A stretch of DNA of 10,879 bases from NCBI GenBank assembly GCA_934630485.1, contig CAKTWD010000048.1, positions 1 to 10,879 of the forward strand. The letters are read 5' to 3'. This document shows, one piece after another, positions 1 through 6,769 of this stretch. The translations under genes and the position numbers were made by a program. The first letter of the stretch is position 1, and each line of letters opens with the position of its first letter. This stretch comes from an uncultured Eggerthellaceae bacterium (lineage in GTDB: Bacteria > Actinomycetota > Coriobacteriia > Coriobacteriales > Eggerthellaceae). Under the pieces are notes generated by a model that worked only from the letters and a program-made list of their open reading frames with translations, made no database searches and had not been told where the DNA came from.

Positions 1-2
1 CT

Positions 3-995
3 TTCACGCCCGCTTTCATAAACCCAAGCTACACAAAGGACGAAACCGACCGTCGTTTCATGACGTTCTTCCTTGATAACGACTCGAAATGCCCTGACAG
101 CATGGTTTTTCGCAAGGCGCGCAACACCGCCAACGAATACTGCGCTCTTAAATCCCCTCTGTTCTACAAAGGCAGCCCCGAAGAACGGTTACTTAAGGCA
201 TCCCCCGAAGAAACGGCTCATTTGCTTCGCGAGACACAGAAGCTTATTACGCTTGAGGAATACCGCAGCTCTCTTGCGGTTTCCCACTTGAAAGGATTCC
301 CCAAAATGTTCGGGCTGGGCAAAGCAAAGGACGAACCAGTCATCGTAAGGGAATACGTAGAAGGGCCGACGCTTGGGGCTTCAATCGAAGCGTTGCCTCG
401 AGCCGGCACCGAACCGTGCGCTGGAATAGAGCCGGCCACGGTGGCGTCTATCGCCAAGTCCATCCTAAAAGCGCTTTTGAACGCCCAGTCGCTTGACGGT
501 TCCTTCATTCACCGCGATCTGTCACCACGTAACATCGTCTTCAGAACTGACAAAAGGTCTCTTCAGGAGCAAATCGACTCTAACCAATATGACGTATGCC
601 TTGTCGACCTGGGCAGTTCCTCTTATGTTGAAGCCAACGATCCATTTGCAACCGCCCAATACGGCATCTGGCGATTCGGAACGATCGAATATGCGCCGCC
701 CGAAATGCTCACACGCGACGTTGAGGGCGTTGACGAAATGCGCCATTCCGAAACAATCGACACGTATGCCCTTTGCAGCATCATGCATTTACTGCTTACG
801 CTGAGAACTCCTTACAGGCTTGCCGCAAGAATCAACGATTCGCCCTACCTGGTTAAAACCAAGGAGCAGACCCTAACAAGATCCGATCCTTCTGCCTGCG
901 AGCTATTGAAGCTGGCAAACAGGGGAATCGCGCCAAAACAAGAAGACCGATTCACTGTAAGCGAGTTGTACGACGAGCTGGGCAAGTTCGCGTAA
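3..995 (+). CDS. Ser/Thr protein kinase-like protein, 5' end outside window
   Basis: Hanks-type protein kinase fold. Numbered from the ATG at 60, visible motifs are the VAIK-like Lys31 (CALK), a helix-C Glu near 66-67, the catalytic loop HRDLSPRN with Asp153 and Asn158, DLG at 183-185 in place of DFG, an APE-like PPE at 213-215, the subdomain IX Asp234 and Arg297. It would phosphorylate Ser/Thr in the cytoplasm; no membrane helix or extracellular sensor domain is visible. The frame has no stop back to base 3, and the ATG at 60 lacks a close ribosome binding site (AAAGGA at 35-40 is about 19 bases away), so the true start probably lies upstream of the window. The stretch where the glycine-rich loop belongs (residues 5-17) contains no glycine, so nucleotide binding may be atypical. 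Codon use looks less GC-rich than the neighbouring genes. The gene is convergent with the transporter gene, with a 36-base gap and no visible terminator. Kinase fold is near certain; activity and substrate are unknown. Confidence 0.85.
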   Translation, partial: FTPAFINPSYTKDETDRRFMTFFLDNDSKCPDSMVFRKARNTANEYCALKSPLFYKGSPEERLLKASPEETAHLLRETQKLITLEEYRSSLAVSHLKGFPKMFGLGKAKDEPVIVREYVEGPTLGASIEALPRAGTEPCAGIEPATVASIAKSILKALLNAQSLDGSFIHRDLSPRNIVFRTDKRSLQEQIDSNQYDVCLVDLGSSSYVEANDPFATAQYGIWRFGTIEYAPPEMLTRDVEGVDEMRHSETIDTYALCSIMHLLLTLRTPYRLAARINDSPYLVKTKEQTLTRSDPSACELLKLANRGIAPKQEDRFTVSELYDELGKFA

Positions 996-1031
996 GCGTT
1001 TGAATCCGCCCAGCATGCACGATTAGCCGAA

Positions 1032-2609
1032 CTAGCCAATACCCAAAATCTGCATCACCAGCAACGCCACGGTAAGAATGGTGACAATCGCAACCGTCGA
1101 CCAAATCAGGATGGTCGTGATCTTACGCGAGCGATACTTGCCCATGATTCGCTTGTCAGACGAAATGATGGCCATGAACACCAGCAGCACGGGCAGCACC
1201 AAGCCGTTCATGAACTGAGCCATAAGCATGACGCCCATCAGATCGATCTTCGGGATAAGAACGATGATCGCCGAGAACGCGATGACGAAGGTCAGGATGC
1301 TCTTGAAAATGGGAGCCTCGTGCCAGCTGAACGACACGCCTGCCTCCCAGCCGAATGCCTCGCAAATCACGAACGAGGTGGTCAGCGGCAACACGCACGC
1401 AGCCAAGAACGACGCGGCGGTCAGGCCGACGGCGAACAGGGCCTCGGCATGTTCGCCCGCGACCGGGGCAAGCGCACGAGCCGCATCGGCAGCAGAATCG
1501 ATCGAGATGCCCTGCGGGAACAACACGGTGCCCGTGGTGACGATGATGAACCAAGCAACCAAGCATGCTGCGACGGTGCCCGAAACAACGTCGATCTTCT
1601 GCGCGAACAAATCCTTCGGGGTGATGCCCTTCTCGACGACGTTGCTTTGCTCGAAGAAGATCATCCACGGCGCGATAGTGGTACCTATCATGGCAATGAC
1701 CAGCGAGAAGAAGCTTTGCTGCTGAATGACCTGCGGCTTGAACGTTTGAGTCACGGTGACGGTCCAGTCAGGACCGGCCATGAAGGCCGCAACCACGTAG
1801 GTCAGGAACACCAGCGACAGAATGAGGAAGACCTTCTCGACGCGCTTGTAGCTGCCGCCAACAACCAGCAGCCATACGGCAATGGCGGCAACCGGCACCG
1901 AAAGGTACTTCGACAAGCCGAACATCTCCATGCCCGAAGCGATGCCTGCAAACTCCGAGAACGTGGTGGCGACGTTGCCGATAAGCAACGCGGTCATGGC
2001 AAGCGCCGTCAGGCGGATGCCGAAACGCTCACGGATAAGGGCAGCAAAACCCTTGCCAGACACGGCACCCATCTTCGACGCGGTCATCTCGACCACGATA
2101 AGCAGAATGCACATGACGGGGATAACCCAAAGCGTCGCATAGCCGAACTGCGCGCCGACAGTGGAGTACGTGGAAATACCACCGGCGTCGTTGCCAGCCA
2201 TGGCCGTGACGATTCCAGGGCCCAAGGCCGCCAAGGCAATAAGGAACTTGCTGCGCTGCTTGGTGGTTGCGACCTCCTGCGAAGCGTCTTCGGCAACCGC
2301 CACCGCGGTTGCGGACTCTGCGGATGCGGGCGCAGCAGCAGGTGCCGCGGCGGTAACGGGCGCGGACGAAGACGCGCCCTTTTCGGCACTGCCTGTCGAA
2401 ACGATGTTGAATGCGGTTGCGCTACGCACGGCCTTGGCGGGATCGGGCTTGGCGCCCGCCTTCTTCGCCGCAGCCTTACGCTTGTCGGCAGCGATCTGAG
2501 ACTTGGTGACCGGTTTCGCGGTTCCGTCAGGAGAACTCTGGGCCTTCAGCTTCTGAACCTTCATCAAGAAGGCCGCGTTTTCCGGGTTTCGCTTCTGCTG
2601 ACCAGTCAT
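1032..2609 (-). CDS. NRAMP-related divalent metal (probably Mg2+) transporter, NRMT type
   Basis: 525-residue inner membrane transporter of the SLC11/NRAMP fold. About 118 N-terminal residues form a hydrophilic tail (Lys-rich, then Ala/Ser/Pro-rich at 80-110), followed by about eleven hydrophobic segments from 122 to 525. Helix 1 has GPGIVTAMAGNDAGG: the family DPGN metal motif reads DAGG, so Asp141 is kept and Asn is Gly144. Helix 6 has GTTIAPWM: the metal-liganding Met of the usual MPHN motif is Ala313 and the His is Trp315. Loss of Asn and Met ligands is the hallmark of NRMT proteins, which transport Mg2+ and Mn2+ without proton coupling (characterised in Eggerthella lenta; a relative in Clostridium acetobutylicum). 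Classical MntH would keep DPGN and Met, so Mn2+/Fe2+-specific uptake is less likely. The start ATG lies one base after the stop of the upstream gene, with GGGG about 8 bases before it inside that gene, so the two are translationally coupled. The family call is firm; the ion is inferred. Confidence 0.9.
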   Translation of the reverse strand: MTGQQKRNPENAAFLMKVQKLKAQSSPDGTAKPVTKSQIAADKRKAAAKKAGAKPDPAKAVRSATAFNIVSTGSAEKGASSSAPVTAAAPAAAPASAESATAVAVAEDASQEVATTKQRSKFLIALAALGPGIVTAMAGNDAGGISTYSTVGAQFGYATLWVIPVMCILLIVVEMTASKMGAVSGKGFAALIRERFGIRLTALAMTALLIGNVATTFSEFAGIASGMEMFGLSKYLSVPVAAIAVWLLVVGGSYKRVEKVFLILSLVFLTYVVAAFMAGPDWTVTVTQTFKPQVIQQQSFFSLVIAMIGTTIAPWMIFFEQSNVVEKGITPKDLFAQKIDVVSGTVAACLVAWFIIVTTGTVLFPQGISIDSAADAARALAPVAGEHAEALFAVGLTAASFLAACVLPLTTSFVICEAFGWEAGVSFSWHEAPIFKSILTFVIAFSAIIVLIPKIDLMGVMLMAQFMNGLVLPVLLVFMAIISSDKRIMGKYRSRKITTILIWSTVAIVTILTVALLVMQILGIG

Positions 2610-2610
2610 G

Positions 2611-3954
2611 CTAATGCCCCAAGATCTGCATCAGGATCAACGTGTACAGGCCAAGGATCAATACGCCGGCAAGAACGATGCCCGCAATCTGAAAGTTCGT
2701 GAACAGGCGCTTCTTATCGCTTTGATCGTCTTCCAAGGCATCCCACGCATCGTCGACAGTGATGATGCCAAGCAGAACCTCGCGCTCGTCCACAACAGGC
2801 ATGGCAGTAAGCTCGTACTTGAAAATGTCCTCAACCGCATCTTCCTCGGGCTCGTCGGGCGTGACCGAGATGATGTCGGTGTACATGATGTCGCCCATCA
2901 GGGCGTCGTCCTTGTTCAGCACCAGCGTGCGCACCGACGAAACGCCCACCAAACGATGGTCGTCGTCAAGGACGTACAGGTAGTAAACGGAGGGGGCATC
3001 CTCGGGAAGGCCGCGCAAAACCTCGATGGCGTCGCGCACAGTGTCGGACGAATGCACGGTGACGAACTGCGTGGTCATCATGCCGCCGGCGGTGCCGTCG
3101 CGATAGCCCAGCAGGGCACGAATCTCGGAAGCGTCCTCGACGCCCATCAGGCGCAGAAGGGTTTCGGCTTTCTCGTACGGAAGGTCGCGGACGATGTCGG
3201 CAGCGTCGTCGGGATCCATGTTGCCCAACAGGCCTGCAGCGCGCTTCTCGTCCAGGTCCTCGATGAAGTCGGCCTGAAGCTCGTCTTCCATCTCGGCCAC
3301 GGCTTCGCCTGCCTGCACGTCGTCCAAATGCTTGAACACGTTGGCGCGCTGCTGTGGGTCAAGCTGCTCCAAAATGTCAGCGACGTCGGCGGGGTGCAGC
3401 TCGTCCAAGCGCTTATGCGAAACGGCCAGCTGCACGTCGGACAGATCGCGGTCGAGCAGATCCATATAGTTCCATGCAATGATGTGCTCGTCGATATGAC
3501 GGTGGAAGGCCTCGGCAACGGCGACAACCGCGCGCTCGAGCCACGGGGCAAGACCGCGAAGAATGCCGCGCACGCCCACTTCAGCGCCCAGAAGACGCAG
3601 CTGCGTGCCCGACACCGACAGCTTAAGGTCGTTCACTCGCACGACCTTAAGGCCCTGCGTGTCGACGATCTGCCTGTTCAGAAGGTCGCGGGCAAGAAGA
3701 ACCTCGTCCGGCTGCAGATAGCTGAAGCGAATATCCTTCGCAGGAACCTTCAGCGTGATGCCGCCTTCCGAGAATTCGTCGACGTACTTGCGCCACGAGA
3801 TCATGAACGGGACTTTTCCCGGGCCCTGGAAGGCCATGCTCGTGATACGCGGAAAAACCTCACCCGTGGAAATAGCAAGGTCGGATACGGAGCCCAGTTC
3901 TTCGCCAGCGGAATCCACCACCGGCTTGTTCATCATTTGAGAGAGATAAAGCAT
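2611..3954 (-). CDS. PRC-barrel / MgtE N-domain / CBS-pair membrane-anchored protein (putative Mg2+ sensor)
   Basis: 447 residues from the ATG at 3954, chosen because AGGGG lies 5-6 bases upstream; the longer TTG (3990) and ATG (3975) starts lack a ribosome binding site. Order of domains: PRC-barrel 1 (about 1-75, with NKPVVDSAGEELG), PRC-barrel 2 (about 85-135, with NRQIVDTQG), MgtE N-terminal superhelical domain (about 183-283; HPADVADILEQL and DPDDAADIVRDLP repeats), a CBS pair (about 290-408, with DGTAGGMMT, VYYLYVLDDDHRLVGV and MPVVDEREVLLGIITVDD), a short charged linker, and one hydrophobic helix at about 423-443. In MgtE channels the N and CBS domains bind Mg2+ and close the pore; here the five-helix MgtE membrane domain is absent, so this is not itself a channel. 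The next gene, one base away, is an NRMT-type transporter, which suggests that this protein senses Mg2+ for it. Automated annotation would probably call it a magnesium transporter, which the missing pore contradicts. Domain calls are firm; the regulatory role is inferred. Confidence 0.9.
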   Translation of the reverse strand: MLYLSQMMNKPVVDSAGEELGSVSDLAISTGEVFPRITSMAFQGPGKVPFMISWRKYVDEFSEGGITLKVPAKDIRFSYLQPDEVLLARDLLNRQIVDTQGLKVVRVNDLKLSVSGTQLRLLGAEVGVRGILRGLAPWLERAVVAVAEAFHRHIDEHIIAWNYMDLLDRDLSDVQLAVSHKRLDELHPADVADILEQLDPQQRANVFKHLDDVQAGEAVAEMEDELQADFIEDLDEKRAAGLLGNMDPDDAADIVRDLPYEKAETLLRLMGVEDASEIRALLGYRDGTAGGMMTTQFVTVHSSDTVRDAIEVLRGLPEDAPSVYYLYVLDDDHRLVGVSSVRTLVLNKDDALMGDIMYTDIISVTPDEPEEDAVEDIFKYELTAMPVVDEREVLLGIITVDDAWDALEDDQSDKKRLFTNFQIAGIVLAGVLILGLYTLILMQILGH

Positions 3955-4024
3955 TACATCCCCTACGTCAGCCATCTTCGGCTGCCGCAACGGGGAGCCG
4001 AAGTTCTACATACTGTGAGGTTTC

Positions 4025-4036
4025 GGTTCTCGAACC
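4025..4036. promoter_or_regulatory. Short palindrome GGTTCTCGAACC upstream of the sensor gene
   Basis: Twelve-base palindrome with 5-bp arms, GGTTC and GAACC, about 70 bases before the chosen start codon at 3954. Its position in the leader or promoter region would suit an operator, but a 12-base palindrome is not rare by chance and I recognise no regulator consensus. Confidence 0.2.
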
Positions 4037-4098
4037 TTCAAGTACGTTCCTTTCCTTCGACTAATAAATCGGCGTGCCGCGAAATAAGGGCGGCCGCA

Positions 4099-4124
4099 AA
4101 CGCGAGCACAACGGCTCAAGCGTT
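4099..4124 (-). other. Stem-loop in leader of the magnesium gene pair
   Basis: On the minus strand AACGC-TT-GAGC pairs with GCTC-GCGTT around a six-base loop, giving nine base pairs with a two-base bulge, plus a possible G-U pair at the foot. It is not followed by a T-tract, so it is not a Rho-independent terminator. It sits about 145 bases upstream of the chosen start of the PRC/MgtE_N/CBS gene and would be in its leader if transcription begins near 4140. I do not recognise the conserved core of the M-box Mg2+ riboswitch here. Confidence 0.35.
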
Positions 4125-4129
4125 CTCGC

Positions 4130-4200
4130 CGCAGATCATTAAACCACTATAGACTTGTATCTGGCCAAATCTTACCTGATTTTTAAGAGTTAAACAGAAG
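4130..4200 (-). promoter_or_regulatory. AT-rich putative promoter region of the PRC/MgtE_N/CBS-NRMT pair
   Basis: The gap between the methyltransferase stop (4216) and the sensor gene contains the most AT-rich stretch locally. On the minus strand TATAGT (4151-4146) and TAAGAT further upstream resemble -10 elements, but neither has a convincing -35 at 16-18 bases. No terminator is visible after the methyltransferase gene, so read-through from the uptake operon remains possible. Confidence 0.3.
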
Positions 4201-4215
4201 GCGGTCACAGCGTGC

Positions 4216-4857
4216 TTAAAGGCGAACGCCCGAGAACGCGTAGAAACCAGGGGCGTCGACGAGCGATTCCAGCTGGAACAGGCCTTCCCACACCGCGCTT
4301 TCCTCGCGCGCGGGGCCAAGCCTCGAGCTTACGCCCGCAGCATGCGCCTGATGATGACCGTTGATCTCGTCTTTACCCGACCCATGAGCCACGGCGAAAC
4401 GCCCGCCGGGCTTCAGCAGGCGGTGAACCTTCTTTGCCAGCGCGGGCTTGTCGACGAAATGCGGATAGGCGTTATAGATGACCACCTCGTCGAACTGGTT
4501 GGCTTCGTCCAGCTCAAGCGCGTCACTTGCCACGAAATCGACGGCAGGGTCGTCGGCGAAATTGTTGCGTGCGTTCTCGACCATCTTTTCGGAAAGATCA
4601 ACGCCCAAAACGGAACCGGCGCCGGCCTCAAGATAGTATGGAACCATAACACCCGTGCCGCAGCCCAGGTCAAGAACATGATCGCCCGGCTTGACGCCCA
4701 CAAGCGAAACCACGGCGCCTTGCGCGCGGCTTTTCCCCACATGGCTCGAGGAATCCCAGGTGTCGGCCCTCTCATCGAAGAAGCGCGCGACTTTCTCAAG
4801 CTTGCCGCAGGTCGTTCCGTCTACCAGCTGCTCTACAAGGTTGCTTTCGGTATCCAT
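4216..4857 (-). CDS. Class I SAM-dependent methyltransferase in metal-uptake operon
   Basis: 213-residue cytoplasmic Rossmann-fold methyltransferase. The start at 4857 is preferred over one 57 bases earlier because GAGAGG lies 7 bases upstream and because it avoids overlap with the ATPase gene, whose stop is 13 bases away. SAM-binding motif I is VLDLGCGTG at 61-69; the acidic residue after strand 2 is Asp87 (LGVDLS); Asp112 fits motif III; FDEVVIYNA (122-130) is strand 4; and LLKPGGRF (147-154) is the usual post-motif. Downstream, a His-rich stretch (HGSGKDEINGHHQAH, 158-172) could bind a metal or substrate. It is the last gene of the binding protein-permease-ATPase operon, so its substrate may be the imported ligand or a chelator involved in its use; this is inference. 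A UbiE/Coq5-like small-molecule methyltransferase is the broad alternative. The fold is near certain, the substrate unknown. Confidence 0.9.
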   Translation of the reverse strand: MDTESNLVEQLVDGTTCGKLEKVARFFDERADTWDSSSHVGKSRAQGAVVSLVGVKPGDHVLDLGCGTGVMVPYYLEAGAGSVLGVDLSEKMVENARNNFADDPAVDFVASDALELDEANQFDEVVIYNAYPHFVDKPALAKKVHRLLKPGGRFAVAHGSGKDEINGHHQAHAAGVSSRLGPAREESAVWEGLFQLESLVDAPGFYAFSGVRL

Positions 4858-4870
4858 TGCAAAACCTCTC

Positions 4871-5623
4871 TTATAAAGGAACCACCAAACGGCGGCCACG
4901 ATGCTCGATGACATCGCTCTTCATTCCGTAAATACGCTCGATCTGCTGAGGCGTGACAATGCTCGCGTCGCCTACCGCGTCGACTCGCCCCTCGGCAAGG
5001 AACAGGAACCTATCGCAGTAGCGCAGCGCAAGGTTGATGTCATGCAGAACCGCAACGGCGGCGATGCCTCGACCGTCCACCTCGTCGCGAACCTCACGCA
5101 TAACCTCTTGCTGATTGGCTGGGTCAAGGTTGTTCGTCGGCTCGTCAAGCAGCAGCGTGTCGGCACGCTGGACGAACGCGCGGGCAAGAACCATCTTCTG
5201 GTATTCTCCGCCTGAAAGCTCGTCCGTGTAGCGAAGTGCGCACTTGGCCAGATCAAGCCGCTCAAGCGCGTTTTCGACGATCCGCCGGTCTTCCTTGGAC
5301 GGGCCGCCCTGCATGTGGGGACGACGCCCCAAAAGAACGGCGTCGTACACGGTCAACCTGTTCGCATGGCTGTGTTGCGCGACGAAGGCCACCTTACGGG
5401 CGCGATCAAGACGATGCACCTGGCCAAGGGGAACTCCGTCGAGCAGCACCCGCCCGGACGCCGGCTTCGCCGCACCCGTCAGGCAAGAAAGCAAGGTTGA
5501 TTTACCGCACCCGTTCACACCCAAAATGGCTAAAAACGAACCAGGCGCCAAGTCGATATCGACCCCCTGCAAAATAGGCGAGCCCGCACGATACGCGAAA
5601 TGCAAGCCATGAGCTTCGAGCAT
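4871..5623 (-). CDS. FecE/BtuD-type ABC transporter ATP-binding protein
   Basis: 250-residue ATPase of an iron-chelate/corrinoid-type importer, acting at the cytoplasmic face with the FecCD permease. Starting from the ATG at 5623, which overlaps the permease stop by one base (TGATG), the very strong site AGGGGGTGA lies 7 bases upstream; a longer reading to 5728 would overlap the permease and lacks domain support. Motifs: Walker A GVNGCGKS at 35-42, Q-loop Gln83, the family segment TVYDAVLLGRRPH (91-103), signature LSGGE at 136-140, Walker B ending Asp160 with catalytic Glu161, D-loop NNLDP, and switch His194 (AVLHDINLAL). All catalytic residues are present and length is normal. Family assignment is firm; the ligand cannot be told from the ATPase. 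Confidence 0.95.
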   Translation of the reverse strand: MLEAHGLHFAYRAGSPILQGVDIDLAPGSFLAILGVNGCGKSTLLSCLTGAAKPASGRVLLDGVPLGQVHRLDRARKVAFVAQHSHANRLTVYDAVLLGRRPHMQGGPSKEDRRIVENALERLDLAKCALRYTDELSGGEYQKMVLARAFVQRADTLLLDEPTNNLDPANQQEVMREVRDEVDGRGIAAVAVLHDINLALRYCDRFLFLAEGRVDAVGDASIVTPQQIERIYGMKSDVIEHRGRRLVVPL

Positions 5624-6720
5624 CAGCGATTCACCCCCTTGAACAGCAGGTAGATGAAGACCGGCGCGCCGACGAACGACGTAATGGCCGAAATCGGCAG
5701 GATCAGCGGAGCGACGATGACATGGCAAAGCATGTCAGAAACCAAAAGCAGACCCGCGCCGGCAATGGCCGAAGCGGGAAGCAGGTAGCGATAGTCCGAG
5801 CCAAGAAGCCGCCTCATGACGTGCGGCGCGACCAAACCCACGAAGTTGACGATGCCGCAAAACGCTATGACCGTCGAGGCAACGGCGCTCGCGACGAACA
5901 TGTTCGTCAGGCGGACCTTGCTCACCGAAATGCCCAGGCTGTGCGCCAGGCCCTCGCCCGATTCCATCGCGTTGAAATCCCACCTATTAAGGTGAAACAC
6001 CACAGCGCCCACCAGCGTGACGATCGCCATAAGCGCAAGCTGATCTTTGCTCACACGGCTAAGGTCGCCGAAGGTCCAGAACACCACGGCGGCCACCTGG
6101 GAATCTTCCGCAAAGTACTGCACCAACGTGGTTCCGGCGGTGAACACTGCCGATAATGCCACACCCAGAAGGACGATGCTTTCGGGCGTCATCTCGCGAA
6201 CGCGCGACAGCAGCAAGATAAGCACCGTGGAAAGCATGGCGCCCGCGAACGCCAACAGCGCCGTCGTAACCGGGTCGGCAGAGCTTACGCCCTCGTAGGC
6301 CGCCGACGAGCCGCGCCCACCTGCAAGCACGATGATGGCAATGGAGGCCCCGAAGGCGGCGCCCTGCGAAATACCAAGCGTGCTTGCCGAGGCAAGCGGG
6401 TTGCGCAGGACACTTTGGTACGCACAACCCGCAAGGGACAAGGCGATGCCGGCGACAATGGCCGTTAGCACGCGCGGCAAGCGAATGTTCTGCACCGCAG
6501 CCACTGCGCGCGCATCGCCCCGCCCGAACAAAGCCAGGACGACGTCTTTCGCAGAGAGGTTCAGCGCGCCCATCCCCATGGACAGCACGGCGATGCCCGC
6601 AACAACCACGGCCAGCACCGCGATGACGACCAGCTTATGACGGATGTATCCGTCATAGCCCCCGTTCCTGCCCTGGCTTTGGGGCGGCAGCCCCTTGTTT
6701 GTCAATTTCTCCTCTTGCAT
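5623..6720 (-). CDS. FecCD/BtuC-type ABC transporter permease
   Basis: 365-residue inner membrane permease. After a hydrophilic N-terminus of about 28 residues come about ten hydrophobic segments. Family hallmarks are RLPRVLTAIVAGIALSLAG (80-98), RNPLASASTLGISQGA (106-121), the ATPase-coupling region GLVAPHVMR (295-303) and the terminal GAPVFIYLL (351-359). It forms the homodimeric pore for a chelate or corrinoid delivered by the lipoprotein encoded 49 bases upstream. The ATG at 6720 has only a weak site (AGG about 8 bases away); an internal TTG at codon 6 follows GAGGAG by only three bases, so the start is slightly uncertain. Codons 22-28 coincide with a near-perfect 22-base palindrome. Iron-siderophore, heme and cobalamin permeases share this family. 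Confidence 0.95.
   Translation of the reverse strand: MQEEKLTNKGLPPQSQGRNGGYDGYIRHKLVVIAVLAVVVAGIAVLSMGMGALNLSAKDVVLALFGRGDARAVAAVQNIRLPRVLTAIVAGIALSLAGCAYQSVLRNPLASASTLGISQGAAFGASIAIIVLAGGRGSSAAYEGVSSADPVTTALLAFAGAMLSTVLILLLSRVREMTPESIVLLGVALSAVFTAGTTLVQYFAEDSQVAAVVFWTFGDLSRVSKDQLALMAIVTLVGAVVFHLNRWDFNAMESGEGLAHSLGISVSKVRLTNMFVASAVASTVIAFCGIVNFVGLVAPHVMRRLLGSDYRYLLPASAIAGAGLLLVSDMLCHVIVAPLILPISAITSFVGAPVFIYLLFKGVNR
6636..6657. repeat. 22-base near-perfect palindrome in the start of the permease gene
   Basis: The arms TATGACGGAT (6636-6645) and ATCCGTCATA (6648-6657) are perfect reverse complements separated by GT. The site lies in codons 22-28 of the permease gene, in the hydrophilic tail where protein constraint is probably low. 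It may be an intragenic operator or an mRNA hairpin near the 5' end of the cistron. No T-tract follows on either strand. Confidence 0.6.
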
Positions 6721-6769
6721 GTACGCGCCTGGCTTGATCCTTAGCTTGTGCTTCTCGAACGACTACCGT

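Noticed and set aside
2293..2312. Hairpin GCAACCGC-CACC-GCGGTTGC in the transporter gene
   Set aside because: It lies in an Ala/Val/Thr low-complexity coding stretch where GC-rich self-complementarity is expected; no T-tract.
1320..2702. 460-codon plus-strand frame opposite the NRAMP-type gene
   Set aside because: Composition is Arg/Gly/His-rich with no recognisable domain, and it lies antisense to a gene with clear motifs.
2608..4152. 514-codon plus-strand frame opposite the PRC/MgtE_N/CBS gene
   Set aside because: It is the antisense shadow of a gene whose domains are unambiguous; His/Val/Gln-rich translation without a domain.
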